From the NCBI RefSeq assembly GCF_052064335.1, contig NZ_JBQHVU010000006.1, positions 65,586-129,585 on the forward strand: 64,000 bases of DNA. Reading direction: 5' to 3'. This stretch comes from Weimeria sp002480925. GTDB lineage: Bacteria > Bacillota > Clostridia > Lachnospirales > Lachnospiraceae. A program made the translations under genes and the position numbers. Below the pieces are notes generated by a model, which did no database searches, was not told the DNA's origin, and saw only the letters and a program-made list of their open reading frames with translations. Shown in pieces: positions 35,016-44,637 of the stretch; position 1 is the stretch's first letter; the number at the start of each line of letters is the position of its first letter.

Positions 35016-36596
35016 TTAGATCTCCAGCAGTCCCGCATACTCCTTCAGTGCATCCGACATATCTCCTGCGAGGACCTTCTTTGCGAGGGTCTTGCCGAGC
35101 TGGACGCCTTCCTGGTCGAAGCTGTTGACATTCCAGAGGAAGCCCTGGAACATCACCTTGTTCTCGAAATGTGCAAGCAGCGCACCGAGTGCCTCAGGAG
35201 TAAGTCTTTCTCCTACTATGATGCTTGAAGGTCTTCCTCCCTTGAAATTCTTGTTCAGGTCCTCGTCCTCCTTACCGCAGGCGAAGGCTATGATCTGTGC
35301 AGCCACATTGGCCTTTAGCTTCTGCTGGCTTGTAGAGCCCTGGATAGTGAAATCGTTTTCAAGCTGACTGTCCTTGAATCCGATGAACTGAAGCGGTACT
35401 ATATCCGTTCCCTGATGGAGAAGCTGATAGAAGGAATGCTGTCCATTGGTTCCCGGCTCACCGAAGATGACCGGTCCGGTAGGGTATGAAAGGCTTTCCT
35501 TGAATCTGTTTACCGACTTACCGTTTGACTCCATATCGAGCTGCTGAAGATGAGCCGGGAAACGTGAAAGCGCCTGAGAGTACGGAAGTATAGCCGTGCT
35601 TGGATATCCAAGGACATTTCTCTCATAGACACCGATCAGGGCATCGAGCATATCCGGATTCTTCATAGGATCAGCCTCTTTGGCGAGCTTGTCCTCCTCG
35701 GCTGCCCCGTTTAAGAAGGCTGCGAATACCTCCGGTCCGAATGCAAGTGAGAGGACTGCGCCACCGACTGCCGATGTAGATGAATATCTGCCGCCGATGT
35801 AGTCATCCATATAGAAGGCTGCCAGGTAATCCGGGCTGTCTGCAAGCGGAGAGGTCTCACTGGTGACAGCTATCATATGCTTTGAAGGATCGAGTCCGTC
35901 CTTCTTCAGTGCATCCATAACGAATGACTGGTTGGTCAGAGTCTCAAGAGTCGTTCCTGACTTGGATACAAGGATAAAGATGGCATGAGCCACATCCACC
36001 TCAGCAAGAACTGCCGAAGCGTCATCAGGATCTACATTGCTGATGAAGTGAGCATCCATAAGGAACTTGCCGTTCTTTTTTGCCCAGTTCTCAAGTGCTA
36101 TATACATGGCACGCGGACCTAAGTCACTTCCGCCGATTCCGATCTGTACGACCGATGTGAACTTCTCTCCGGCCTCATTTACTATCTCGCCCTTATGTAC
36201 CTTGTCGGCGAAATCAGCTATCCTCTTCTGCTGCTCCACATAGAAGCTTCTCTTGTCAGCTCCGTCAGCAACTACGGCGTCGCCTAGCTGACCTCTGGTC
36301 AGATGGTGGAGGACAAGTCTGTTCTCTCCTGTATTTATGACTGCGCCATTATAGAGCTCCTTGAACTTGTCAGCGAGCTGCGCCTCATTTGCAAGAGCTG
36401 AAAGGCTCCTTAATATATCATCATCTACCTGCTTTGCGGCATAATCATATGTAAAGCCTGCTGCCATAGGGATCTGATACTTCTTTACCCTTCCGGCTCC
36501 CTCTTCTCCGCTCATAACAGACTTCAGATCTACAGGGGAAGACTGCTGCAGCTCTTTGAATGATGCTAAAGTGTCCAGGTTATTCCAGTTTGTCAT
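35016..36596 (-). CDS. pgi: glucose-6-phosphate isomerase
   Basis: The 526-residue product has the sugar-isomerase signatures IGIGGSDLGPRAMYIALENW and SKSGTTLETLTNQSFVM, then GGRYSSTSAVGGAVLSLAFG and EPGTNGQHSFYQLLHQGTD, which hold the catalytic Glu and His. It interconverts glucose 6-phosphate and fructose 6-phosphate in the cytoplasm. Start ATG 36596 has an upstream GGAGGTAG site. It is monocistronic, divergent from murG. Confidence 0.96.
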   Translation of the reverse strand: MTNWNNLDTLASFKELQQSSPVDLKSVMSGEEGAGRVKKYQIPMAAGFTYDYAAKQVDDDILRSLSALANEAQLADKFKELYNGAVINTGENRLVLHHLTRGQLGDAVVADGADKRSFYVEQQKRIADFADKVHKGEIVNEAGEKFTSVVQIGIGGSDLGPRAMYIALENWAKKNGKFLMDAHFISNVDPDDASAVLAEVDVAHAIFILVSKSGTTLETLTNQSFVMDALKKDGLDPSKHMIAVTSETSPLADSPDYLAAFYMDDYIGGRYSSTSAVGGAVLSLAFGPEVFAAFLNGAAEEDKLAKEADPMKNPDMLDALIGVYERNVLGYPSTAILPYSQALSRFPAHLQQLDMESNGKSVNRFKESLSYPTGPVIFGEPGTNGQHSFYQLLHQGTDIVPLQFIGFKDSQLENDFTIQGSTSQQKLKANVAAQIIAFACGKEDEDLNKNFKGGRPSSIIVGERLTPEALGALLAHFENKVMFQGFLWNVNSFDQEGVQLGKTLAKKVLAGDMSDALKEYAGLLEI

Positions 36597-36655
36597 TTAT
36601 TCTACCTCCAGTAAATGTCTCTTGACATTTTCAGAATGCATTGTATCATAAAAAT

Positions 36656-36717
36656 GTTGGTTTGAATATACCAACTTTAAAAAAAACACGAAAATTTAAC
36701 TTTTCGTATTTTTTTGA
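36656..36717. promoter_or_regulatory. inverted repeat and bidirectional hairpin between pgi and murG
   Basis: GTTGGT-N8-ACCAAC (36656-36675) is a possible operator for pgi. Next to it ACGAAAA / TTTTCGT (36688-36707) is flanked by A8 on one side and T7 on the other, so it can act as a terminator in either direction even though the flanking genes are divergent. Confidence 0.5.
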
Positions 36718-36837
36718 CTTTTCTGAAAATCGTCCCCGTTGCGCAGGCCATACGGTTTCATTTTATCAGACATGAGGCATGACCATCTAGTGTTACGAGG
36801 CGAGTTTAAGAAGCTTTGATTGTGAAAGGTTATTATA

Positions 36838-37911
36838 ATGTCTAAGATCATTCTTACCGGTGGCGGCACTGCCGGCCATGTGACTCCAAATATCGCTCTG
36901 ATCCCGGCTCTTAGGGAGGCCGGCTTCACTCCGGTCTATATAGGCTCCTACAATGGTATAGAAAAGGACCTGATCACAAAAGAGGGCCTTGAGTATCACG
37001 GTATAAGCTCCGGCAAGCTCCGCCGTTACTTTGACTGGAAGAACTTCTCGGATCCCTTCCGTGTACTGAGGGGCTATGCCCAGGCCAGATCTCTTCTGAA
37101 GAGGATTCGTCCGGCTGTCGTATTCAGCAAGGGAGGCTTCGTCTCTGTGCCTGTAGTGCTTGCTGCCAAATCCCTTCATATACCAGCTATCCTCCATGAG
37201 TCAGACATGACCCCGGGTCTTGCAAACAGGATCGCCATGAAGGGCGCTGTAAAGATCTGCTGCAATTTTCCTGAGACCCTTTCCTATCTTCCTGAGGGCA
37301 AAGGAGTCCTTACTGGCTCTCCTATAAGACAGGCCCTTCTCCATGGAAGCAGGGATAAGGCCCTTGAATTCACCGGCCTGACCGGCGCCAGGCCGCTCCT
37401 GCTTATAATCGGAGGATCGCTTGGCTCTGTCTTTATCAATAATGCTGTAAGGGGAGCTCTTGATGACCTGCTCCGCGATTTCGAGATAATCCATCTTTGC
37501 GGAAAAGGAAATCTTGACCCCTCGCTTGACGGCAGGAGCGGCTATGTCCAGTATGAGTACATTAGCAAGGAGCTTCCTGATCTTTTCGCTGCTGCCGACC
37601 TTGTGATCTCAAGAGCCGGCGCCAATGCCATCTGCGAGCTTCTGGCCCTGAGGAAGCCTAATATCCTTATCCCTCTGTCAAGAAACGCATCTCGCGGAGA
37701 CCAGATCCTAAACGCTGCCTCCTTTGCAAAGCAGGGCTTCTCATATGTGATAGAGGAGGAAGATGTGACTGAGAAGACTCTTACTAATGCCATACGTCAT
37801 GTGACATCACACAGGGACGAATATATAAAGGCCATGTCAGACAGCGCCCAGATGGACCCGATCCAAAAGATAGTAGCTATTATAAAGGAAGCAGCAGATA
37901 AGCAGGGCTAA
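36838..37911 (+). CDS. murG: UDP-N-acetylglucosamine-peptidoglycan GlcNAc transferase (MurG)
   Basis: The 357-residue GT28 enzyme starts with the lipid I binding loop ILTGGGTAGHVTPNIALIPA, has LHESDMTPGLANR, the second glycine loop LLIIGGSLGSVFINNAVRGA and the UDP-sugar motif ISRAGANAICELLALRKPNILIPL. It makes lipid II at the inner face of the membrane. It is a stand-alone gene rather than part of a dcw cluster, as in several Clostridia that carry a murG copy elsewhere; a second murG may exist. Confidence 0.93.
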   Translation: MSKIILTGGGTAGHVTPNIALIPALREAGFTPVYIGSYNGIEKDLITKEGLEYHGISSGKLRRYFDWKNFSDPFRVLRGYAQARSLLKRIRPAVVFSKGGFVSVPVVLAAKSLHIPAILHESDMTPGLANRIAMKGAVKICCNFPETLSYLPEGKGVLTGSPIRQALLHGSRDKALEFTGLTGARPLLLIIGGSLGSVFINNAVRGALDDLLRDFEIIHLCGKGNLDPSLDGRSGYVQYEYISKELPDLFAAADLVISRAGANAICELLALRKPNILIPLSRNASRGDQILNAASFAKQGFSYVIEEEDVTEKTLTNAIRHVTSHRDEYIKAMSDSAQMDPIQKIVAIIKEAADKQG

Positions 37912-38753
37912 AGGCCCAGTCTGATATCATGCGCATCATACCAGATGAAGCCATTCCTGGCACAATATGAGCCTATCTGCTTTCTCATATCCTCTCCGGC
38001 CCGGTATTCGATCAGGAATACCTTAAGGCCGGCCTTTCTGGCTCTGGCGAGATAGCTCTTATAATATTCCCTTACGCTTTTTTTCTGCCTGCAGTACCTG
38101 TATCTTGTCTTATTATCACTTTTTCTTATGAATACTGTTCTTGTAAAGACAGACTCCTGACATATACCATCGAAGGCAACCTGGTCCTTTTTTATGGCCT
38201 GACTCACAAAGGTATCGCCTCCATTTACTATGATGCTCATATCATAAGCCTTTAGTCCGCTAAGGATAGAGACAAGGCCCTGATAGATATCCTCAGTATG
38301 GTAATGGTAATATACGTCTGCATTATCTACGAAAAATCCATCAAGTCCAATAGAACTGTAATACTCTCCTCTGTCCTTTATCAGAAAATCCTGCCAGGCG
38401 GTATCTGCCACATTGATCCAGTACTCATCTTCCCAGCCCTGATACGCTCCAAGCCTTAATTCCCTGTAGCTGTCATAGTAGGGCCTGCAGGTCTCTATAG
38501 AGCCTGTATTCAGATATCCGTATACCCTGACTCCCTTTCTATGAAGCTTTCTTATATCCGATTTATGAAATTCATCCGGATCTATCACCACTGTACTGTA
38601 GGAATACATGCGGCTAAGCTTCTCTCTGCCTGCTGCCGTAAATACCCCGAAATCCTTCTTGTCTGCGGCTTGAGAGGTCAAGGGCAGGCAAAAAAGAAGG
38701 GCTGCCGCCATAAGGATAAAGCAGAGCCCGGCCCTTCCCTGTCTTTTTCTCAC
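37908..38753 (-). CDS. secreted GH114-like (endo-alpha-1,4-polygalactosaminidase family) protein
   Basis: The 281-residue product has a signal peptide (AGLCFILMAAALLFCLPLTSQA) and a TIM-barrel of the TM1410/GH114 type: VVIDPDEFHKSDIRKLHRKG, VRVYGYLNTGSIE, IGLDGFFVDNADVYYHY and a late IVNGGDTF. Such enzymes act on galactosamine-rich polysaccharide. It overlaps the HIT gene by 4 bp, so the two are co-transcribed, and it ends within the 3' end of the convergent murG gene. Confidence 0.82.
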   Translation of the reverse strand: MRKRQGRAGLCFILMAAALLFCLPLTSQAADKKDFGVFTAAGREKLSRMYSYSTVVIDPDEFHKSDIRKLHRKGVRVYGYLNTGSIETCRPYYDSYRELRLGAYQGWEDEYWINVADTAWQDFLIKDRGEYYSSIGLDGFFVDNADVYYHYHTEDIYQGLVSILSGLKAYDMSIIVNGGDTFVSQAIKKDQVAFDGICQESVFTRTVFIRKSDNKTRYRYCRQKKSVREYYKSYLARARKAGLKVFLIEYRAGEDMRKQIGSYCARNGFIWYDAHDIRLGL

Positions 38754-39172
38754 TGCGCGAGTTTCTCTGCGATCTCTCTTATCTGATCCTCTGAAAGGCC
38801 TGCATGTGTAAAGCCAAGAAGTCCCTTATTGTTCGGAGCGTCCTTGTATCTCGGGATCAGATGAAGGTGGAAATGAAATACTGACTGACCTGCGATCTCA
38901 CCGTTATTCTGCAGGATATTGAAGCCGTCACAGCCCAGAACATCCTTCATATGTATGGCAAGCTTCTTTGCAAGAGTAAAAATAGCTGCCGCCTCCTTAT
39001 CTCCCAGCTCGAATATGTTGGCATAATGATTCTTCGGAAGGATAAGGGCATGTCCCCGGCTCACCGGATCTGCATCAAGGATCACTGTGAACAGGTCGTC
39101 CTCATATATCTTATTGGTCGGGATGATCCCGTTTGCAAGCTTGCAGAAAATGCAGTTATCATCTGTCTTCAT
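38750..39172 (-). CDS. HIT family nucleotide hydrolase/transferase
   Basis: The 140-residue protein has CIFCKLANGIIPTNKIYEDD at the start (zinc-binding Cys pair), NDPVSRGHALILPKNH-like core (DADPVSRGHALILPKNHY) and the catalytic triad HFHLHLIPRY. It is of the HinT/Hit branch and likely hydrolyses nucleoside phosphoramidates. It is encoded directly before the GH114-like gene and 30 bp after the flavodoxin-SCP2 gene. Confidence 0.94.
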   Translation of the reverse strand: MKTDDNCIFCKLANGIIPTNKIYEDDLFTVILDADPVSRGHALILPKNHYANIFELGDKEAAAIFTLAKKLAIHMKDVLGCDGFNILQNNGEIAGQSVFHFHLHLIPRYKDAPNNKGLLGFTHAGLSEDQIREIAEKLAQ

Positions 39173-39202
39173 CGTAAAACCTCCTGTGTCATATACATAA
39201 AG

Positions 39203-40192
39203 CTAAAACTGAAATATCTGGTCAAGTGTCCTCAGGTCAGCAAAGGTACCTCTGGCACTCATATCACCTGTGTTGAAGGCTCTCTGAAAGGTTTCCCTGC
39301 CTGAGGTGATCTCATTCATAGCGCCCTCTGAAAGATGGATAACAACCTTTGCATCGTCTCCATTTCCATACTCAGCACTTATCTGATCGCCCTTTGCCCG
39401 TATCACAAGTGGCTGATCCCTGCCCTCTATATGAAAGGCAGCAGTCATGTCAAGTCCATCCTTTCCATGAAAATGCGACTGAAAAGCATTAATAAACTCT
39501 GTTTCGGCCTTCTCTGCATTCTCTCCAAGCAGATTGCGATAAATGGATGAAAGGTCACTTATATCCTTCTTCTGCTGTGCTACATAGGCATCATCAGAGA
39601 CATATTCCGAAAGCTGCTCGCTTTCCTGGGGAGTAAGCTGCATGGTCCTTGTACGAAGCACCGACCGTCTGACTGCCTGATTGCTGCCCGGAAGGGACCT
39701 TGCGTGGGACGAAATCGTCCGGTAGAGATTCTCGGCTCTCTTCTCTATTATCCTGTGATATTCAGGATTGTCACGAAGCTCCGAAGTCCTTTCGACATAG
39801 CCGCATAGTCCGCCGCAAAGCTGACCTCCAAGTATCTGCCAGGCATTCTCCAGAGTAAGCACGGCTTCCCTCTCTCCATATGTAGTGGAAATAACGACCG
39901 GCTGCATATATATACCGGCTATCTCCTCCTTGTCACCGTAGAACCAGCATGCGTCAAGGAACTGGGTCATATAGCCCCCGATCCCCAGCCACTCAACTGT
40001 GGTCGCAAGGATTATCCCATCGACTCCCTTCAGTGTAGAAGGAAGTGTCGAGATCGAATTCTTAGCTTCGTATATATTGTACCTCTTCACCTCTACCCTG
40101 AGCTCACCAAGGACCTTCTCGATCTGTGAAAGCACATAAATAGTAGGATCGTCGAGTACCCCTCTGCCTCCATAGTATATATTTATCTTCAT
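39203..40192 (-). CDS. flavodoxin-like / SCP2-like two-domain protein
   Basis: The N-terminal half (about 1-160) looks like a flavodoxin or NADPH-dependent FMN reductase: KINIYYGGRGVLDDP, DGIILATTVEWLGIGGYMTQ and VVISTTYGERE. The C-terminal 110 residues (INAFQSHFHGKDGLDMTAAF onward, ending DLRTLDQIFQF) resemble an SCP2 sterol-carrier/ligand-binding domain. ATG 40192 is used because GGAGGG lies 11 nt upstream. The fusion is known in Clostridia but its role is unclear; a redox carrier for a hydrophobic ligand is possible. Confidence 0.7.
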   Translation of the reverse strand: MKINIYYGGRGVLDDPTIYVLSQIEKVLGELRVEVKRYNIYEAKNSISTLPSTLKGVDGIILATTVEWLGIGGYMTQFLDACWFYGDKEEIAGIYMQPVVISTTYGEREAVLTLENAWQILGGQLCGGLCGYVERTSELRDNPEYHRIIEKRAENLYRTISSHARSLPGSNQAVRRSVLRTRTMQLTPQESEQLSEYVSDDAYVAQQKKDISDLSSIYRNLLGENAEKAETEFINAFQSHFHGKDGLDMTAAFHIEGRDQPLVIRAKGDQISAEYGNGDDAKVVIHLSEGAMNEITSGRETFQRAFNTGDMSARGTFADLRTLDQIFQF

Positions 40193-40262
40193 AGATATGA
40201 CACCCTCCATGTCTGTGGCAACTGTTTATAGTTTACCACAAAGGGAGGCTATTTCAAATACA

Positions 40263-41462
40263 TTATACGATATGATAGGCCACATCGGCGAATACTATCC
40301 TGTCCATCCTGTTAAGTCTTTGTCTCTTATTATAGGACAGGAGCTCTCCATTCAGATATGTCCCGTTCGTGGAATTAAGATCCTCAATGTAAAAATCTCC
40401 ATCCTCCCTTGTGATCACAGCATGATGGCGGCTCACAACTGCCGAATGGAGGACTGCATCGTTTTCTCCCTCCTGACTTCCTATCCGAAACCTCCTGGTC
40501 TGTATCTGATAGTTGTTCTCGGTTCCCTTCCCCTCATAGACCAGCAGTCCTTCAAAATGGTCCTTAGCCTCTCTCTGTTCCACAGCAACATCTGCCTTTC
40601 TCATAAATACAGTCTTCTGTCGAAGCTCTGTATCCGGATCAAATACAAAATCATCTGCTATATCAAAAGCCTCTTTCTTCTCTTCCCTGCTGCCCCTCTC
40701 CTTTTTTAGAAGCCTTGTGATCCCCGGAAACTTATCCATCAAAAGACCCTTCAGCTTATCCGAAAGCGACGGTTTATCCACTCTTTTCTTACTGACCGGC
40801 GGATCTGCCGGTGTCTCGTCTTTAATAACATCGTTTTGAATCGGTTTTGCCTGGCCCTGTTCCTCCTCCCTTATGCTTATCATCCTTTCAGTAGATGGCA
40901 TCATATCCACAGGATCAGCCGTCTCCATCTCCTTCCTGATAGTTTCAGCCAGTTCATCAATGGTCACAGGATTCCGGCACATCTCATAAAGCCTGTAAAC
41001 AAGCCTTGCCACCTGGTCCCTGGCATCGTCCACCTGGTCCATATAAAATTCAAAAAATTTAAGCAGCTGACTGGCCGGGCTTTCATGCAGCAGCGGACAG
41101 TAGCATAGTCTGACATTCGGCTTATCCTCCCTGTCAAAATAGACCGCTCCCGGATCCATAAGTATATTCTCATCTCTTATCAGATACTGGGAAAGCAGGG
41201 AAAAGCCTCTTGCTATACTGCTTACTGCCATATAGAGATTCTCTATAGTGACTCCCTCGGTCCTTACTATATCCTTTAAGGACCTCAGGCCTGTAATGTC
41301 ATACCAGACCTGCATACCCCGGTCCAGCTCGACCATATAAAAGGATAGAAGCAGCCTCACAGAATTCTGTCTCAGCATCTCCTGCTCATACCCGTCCTCT
41401 CCTTCCTCTCCTGACAGAATCATATAGCTTCTGCTGGCGCTTCTCTGGTAGCTTACCTCCAT
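40263..41462 (-). CDS. DUF6382 and FHA domain protein of the Tad locus
   Basis: The 399-residue protein has an N-terminal DUF6382-like part (about 1-190, SFYMVELDRGMQVWYDITGL), a charged linker and a C-terminal FHA domain (about 305-399) with RRFRIGSQEGENDAVLHSAV, SRHHAVITREDGDFYIEDLN and STNGTYLNGE. FHA domains bind phosphothreonine. It lies 4 bp after a TadE-like gene and is the last gene of the pilus operon, so it may connect pilus assembly with Ser/Thr kinase signalling. Confidence 0.85.
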   Translation of the reverse strand: MEVSYQRSASRSYMILSGEEGEDGYEQEMLRQNSVRLLLSFYMVELDRGMQVWYDITGLRSLKDIVRTEGVTIENLYMAVSSIARGFSLLSQYLIRDENILMDPGAVYFDREDKPNVRLCYCPLLHESPASQLLKFFEFYMDQVDDARDQVARLVYRLYEMCRNPVTIDELAETIRKEMETADPVDMMPSTERMISIREEEQGQAKPIQNDVIKDETPADPPVSKKRVDKPSLSDKLKGLLMDKFPGITRLLKKERGSREEKKEAFDIADDFVFDPDTELRQKTVFMRKADVAVEQREAKDHFEGLLVYEGKGTENNYQIQTRRFRIGSQEGENDAVLHSAVVSRHHAVITREDGDFYIEDLNSTNGTYLNGELLSYNKRQRLNRMDRIVFADVAYHIV

Positions 41463-41465
41463 CTC

Positions 41466-41702
41466 TCATTCCTCCTTTTTATCTCCCTTGTCAGTGATCT
41501 TTTCTGCCATATCCTTTGCGACAGCTATTTTCCTGAATTCAGAAACCGCATTTATCTCCGGCGGTTTCCTGTCTGATATTTCCTTATATGTCTCCCCATA
41601 GAGGCTTATGGTAAGCAGCAGTACTCCTATGAATATCAGAAGAGCCAGGCCGAACATCCAGGTCGCCTCCAGGGTCAGATATGCCTTTTTCTTTCCTTTC
41701 AT
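41466..41702 (-). CDS. small TadE-like pilus protein
   Basis: A 78-residue protein with a prepilin-like N-terminus (KKKAYLTLEATWMFGLALLI) whose Glu follows the hydrophobic start as in TadE pseudopilins, and a charged C-terminus. ATG 41702 has GGAGGGATC upstream and overlaps the prepilin peptidase stop by 4 bp. A longer upstream frame exists but lacks support. Confidence 0.75.
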   Translation of the reverse strand: MKGKKKAYLTLEATWMFGLALLIFIGVLLLTISLYGETYKEISDRKPPEINAVSEFRKIAVAKDMAEKITDKGDKKEE

Positions 41703-42121
41703 GATCCCTCCAGCAGCAGGGTTATCAGGGCTCCTGCTGTGATAAATGGTATAAATGGCAGCCTGTAGTCCTTCCCCTTCTTTAGGAAGGCTGCCGCAAT
41801 AAAGGCAGCTGCTCCTGCCAGCAGACTTGATGTAAATATAAGGCAGATATTTCCAGCAAGACCAAGATAAGCTCCTGTAGATGCTATGACCATTCCGTCT
41901 GCTTCTCCCATTGTCTCCGGACAAAGCCTAGAAAACAGCCATATAATAAGACCGCAGGCCACTCCTCCTGCTGCATCCGCGACCGTAAGCCGTCTGCTTA
42001 TGAGAAATGCTGCCAGACCGCTTGCCATAAATATATACAGCAGGACCTGATGGACCTCCCTTTCCTTTATATCCTCTATGCTAAGGGCCAGAAGAAGGCT
42101 TAGCATTATCATGCGTTCCAT
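41699..42121 (-). CDS. type IV prepilin peptidase (TadV/CpaA-like)
   Basis: A 140-residue integral membrane aspartyl protease with the two active Asp residues in SIEDIKEREV and MGEADGMVIA (GxxD type), and about four membrane helices. It would cleave the leader of the Flp pilin and TadE-like proteins. It overlaps the genes on both sides, 41 bp upstream and 4 bp downstream. Confidence 0.88.
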   Translation of the reverse strand: MERMIMLSLLLALSIEDIKEREVHQVLLYIFMASGLAAFLISRRLTVADAAGGVACGLIIWLFSRLCPETMGEADGMVIASTGAYLGLAGNICLIFTSSLLAGAAAFIAAAFLKKGKDYRLPFIPFITAGALITLLLEGS

Positions 42122-42899
42122 GTCTCTCCCCCGATCCGCACTTGCTGCAGGGGCGGTATTTCTTTACTGCCTCCTCTCTGGTAAGTGTCTTTACAGTGCG
42201 CTTTAGCCTGCTGCATGACAGAGATGAATGTGCCCTGGTACCGTAATCAGTATAGTAGAACACTCCCGATATAGCATCACCACAGCTCTCACATGGATAG
42301 TATTTATGACCGCTTTCGCTGCGGAGTCCTCCCAGGGCCGACACCTGGGCCGTATGGATCGAGAGTCTGATATAGGTACAGGAAAGACTTGTATGATATA
42401 CGCTTCCATTCTCTGTCACATATACTATGCCTCCGTCCCCTTCTCCCTCTGCCGGATCAAATCCGTTCCACCGCCTGATACAGATCCTGTTTCCCAGCTC
42501 ATATCCTTTTTTGCCAAAAAGCCTCTGACCTGCGAGCAGAGGCATCAGATAGCCGGCTCTTACATCTATATCCTTCTCATTCACCTCAGTCTGTGCGAAA
42601 TCGATAAAGAGCAGGTCATGAGACAAGAATCCTGTGCTTACTCCGTTTTTCTTCAGGAGGGCCTTTGACGCAGCATAGACGCTTATCGGCGTTATTGCCT
42701 CCTTTTTCTCCCCTATAGTCACAACCCCTGCCAGTGCCAGATGCGCGCTGCTTTGATAAACCGTGGCGAAAAGTCCCCACTGGAAGGACAGAGCGCGGAA
42801 GATAAGCAGAAATACCAGCACAAAAAATGCGAATAACGGCAGAAGAGCTGCTGCTTCATAGGTATAGAATCCCTCTTTCCTGTTTTTTCTTTTTTTCAT
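42081..42899 (-). CDS. TadE-like membrane-anchored protein with Cys-pair repeats
   Basis: The 272-residue protein starts with a basic segment and a pilin-like helix (FYTYEAAALLPLFAFFVLVF). The C-terminal half has two similar units, VYHTSLSCTYIRLSI...YYPCESCGD and RAHSSLSCSRLKRTV...YRPCSKCGSG, each with a lone Cys and a CxxC pair that could bind zinc. It is part of the Tad operon and probably a minor pseudopilin or surface component. Confidence 0.75.
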   Translation of the reverse strand: MKKRKNRKEGFYTYEAAALLPLFAFFVLVFLLIFRALSFQWGLFATVYQSSAHLALAGVVTIGEKKEAITPISVYAASKALLKKNGVSTGFLSHDLLFIDFAQTEVNEKDIDVRAGYLMPLLAGQRLFGKKGYELGNRICIRRWNGFDPAEGEGDGGIVYVTENGSVYHTSLSCTYIRLSIHTAQVSALGGLRSESGHKYYPCESCGDAISGVFYYTDYGTRAHSSLSCSRLKRTVKTLTREEAVKKYRPCSKCGSGERHGTHDNAKPSSGP

Positions 42900-43050
42900 A
42901 AAACCCTTAATAGTACGCTGCCCCGGAACGGTGCCCCTGCCATTAGTAAAAATGATTGAGGTTTCTGGAAAATGATGTATTCATGTGATTGCCTGACTGA
43001 AGGGAATTGTCAAATGTATCAGGGACACCCTTCAGGAACAGCGTCCATAT
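42900..43050. other. 150-bp gap inside the Tad operon
   Basis: No gene or clear terminator is seen. CCTGAAGGGTGTCCCTGATA and CCCTTCAG on the minus strand can form a weak hairpin. Confidence 0.3.
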
Positions 43051-44637
43051 CTATTTCTTCTGGTAAAGATAGCTCATGCTGCACTTCTTCTCTATGGTAA
43101 GTATAGGAAATGCCCTGTCATAAAGCCTGAATATAGAAAAGAATGCCGGTGCCGACTTATAGCTGTACTCTATATCTGCGCCTACTACCATCTGATCCAT
43201 TGCCAGATTCCGGTAGTCCTCCTGCAGCCTGAGAGAATTTTCCAAAAGATCCAGACTTCTAAGTCCAAGCGTCTTCTCGCTCTGCGCAGCCGACATAGTA
43301 AGAAGATAACCCTCATAATCTATTCCCCCTGAACATTCCTTTGCCTTCCTCCTTACATCAAACCAGGCTGCCAGCTCCAGCAGATTTCCAGTCGTCCACT
43401 GGGCACTTGTCTTTATAAGCGCGACCTTGCCTCCGGACAGGAGTCTCCTGACATCCAGAACGCTCTCCGTATAGGCCCAGGATGCTATAAGTCCCCATTT
43501 GACTCCCTCTACTATTAGTGCATTTCCTGTCCATCCTGCAAGAGCAGTCGCAAGAGACTGGGCCTGCGCGACCTTTGATGCATCTGAGAGGAGACTTACC
43601 ATATTTTCTGCCTCCCTCAGAGCCAGGAGTCTGGTGACTACTGCTGTCAGGTTCTTCTGATCCGAGTCCTTGCCGCAGAGCACATATTCCCACTCATATT
43701 TAAGCCCGTCATGACCGTAGTCTTTCCTGTAGCTTGAGAAATGAGTAAGCTCATAGTCTGCAAAAAGTGCCCTTTCTGCAAGGCTAAGCGGCTCTGTGCT
43801 TCCCCTGTTCCCTCTTGCCAGCGGCCGCTTCGATACTGCATCAGAGAGATCTATCTTTTTGGATGAGACCCTGGATGTATCCTCAAGCACCTGACCTAGT
43901 ATGGACTTGTTCATCCAACTGGTCACATCGTCCATAGGATTATCAAGGTCCTCCGCCTTCTTTGCTCCGTCAAGATCCACCTCTGTATTTTCTGTTTTCT
44001 CTGCAGTGGTAACCGATAGAGGTACTGCCATTATCCTCTCATCTGCTTTCGTACCCCTGGCAGCTTTCTTCTTGTCCTCCTCTGCTCCCTTTTTTATCTC
44101 CTCGGATTCCTTCAGGGCATCTCTTCCGGCCTGCATCAGCTCATCTACCGATCCGTTTTTCCCCGAATCAGCCTCTACCTGCCTGTTCCTGTTGACAATA
44201 GCATCAAGGGCCTGCTCAGGCAGCTCATTCTTCTGCTGAAGAGCCGCCTGCTTCAGAAATGCCCTGCCGTTATCATCAGTCAGAAGTCCATACTTAGAGA
44301 TCTGGCACTTGTCTGTGAGCAGCTGATAGAGATCCTTCCCCGGTGTATCAGGAGAGGTCCCGTTCTTTTCCAGATATACCCTTATCCTGCCCTCCATGAC
44401 AGCCAGATCGGCACCGCCTCCGCTGCCATAGGAAGCATCCACGGCAAGTATCCTGTAATTATCCCATAGATACCTGTTATAATCCGCAAAGAGGCTCATC
44501 GTACCTATATCCGATACCGCCTCTGCCTTCTGCCTCTGTCCCTTAAGTCTGGCAAGATCGAGAAGCAGAAAGGTAAGAAGCAGCACCGTCGCAAGAGAAA
44601 GCGCCAGGAATACAGTAATGCTCCCCTTCCTTTTCAT
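43051..44637 (-). CDS. DUF5702 protein (TadG-like component)
   Basis: The 528-residue protein has one N-terminal membrane helix (RKGSITVFLALSLATVLLLT) followed by QKAEAVSDIGTMSLFADYNRYLWDNYRILAVD, the typical DUF5702 start, and a long extracytoplasmic part with Lys/Glu-rich helices (about 150-215). In Tad loci of Clostridia this protein takes the place of TadG. It overlaps the Flp pilin gene by 4 bp. Confidence 0.82.
   Translation of the reverse strand: MKRKGSITVFLALSLATVLLLTFLLLDLARLKGQRQKAEAVSDIGTMSLFADYNRYLWDNYRILAVDASYGSGGGADLAVMEGRIRVYLEKNGTSPDTPGKDLYQLLTDKCQISKYGLLTDDNGRAFLKQAALQQKNELPEQALDAIVNRNRQVEADSGKNGSVDELMQAGRDALKESEEIKKGAEEDKKKAARGTKADERIMAVPLSVTTAEKTENTEVDLDGAKKAEDLDNPMDDVTSWMNKSILGQVLEDTSRVSSKKIDLSDAVSKRPLARGNRGSTEPLSLAERALFADYELTHFSSYRKDYGHDGLKYEWEYVLCGKDSDQKNLTAVVTRLLALREAENMVSLLSDASKVAQAQSLATALAGWTGNALIVEGVKWGLIASWAYTESVLDVRRLLSGGKVALIKTSAQWTTGNLLELAAWFDVRRKAKECSGGIDYEGYLLTMSAAQSEKTLGLRSLDLLENSLRLQEDYRNLAMDQMVVGADIEYSYKSAPAFFSIFRLYDRAFPILTIEKKCSMSYLYQKK

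Noticed and set aside
41703..41924. N-terminal extension of the small TadE-like protein
   Set aside because: It overlaps the prepilin peptidase gene in another frame; ATG 41702 has a good binding site and gives the normal length.
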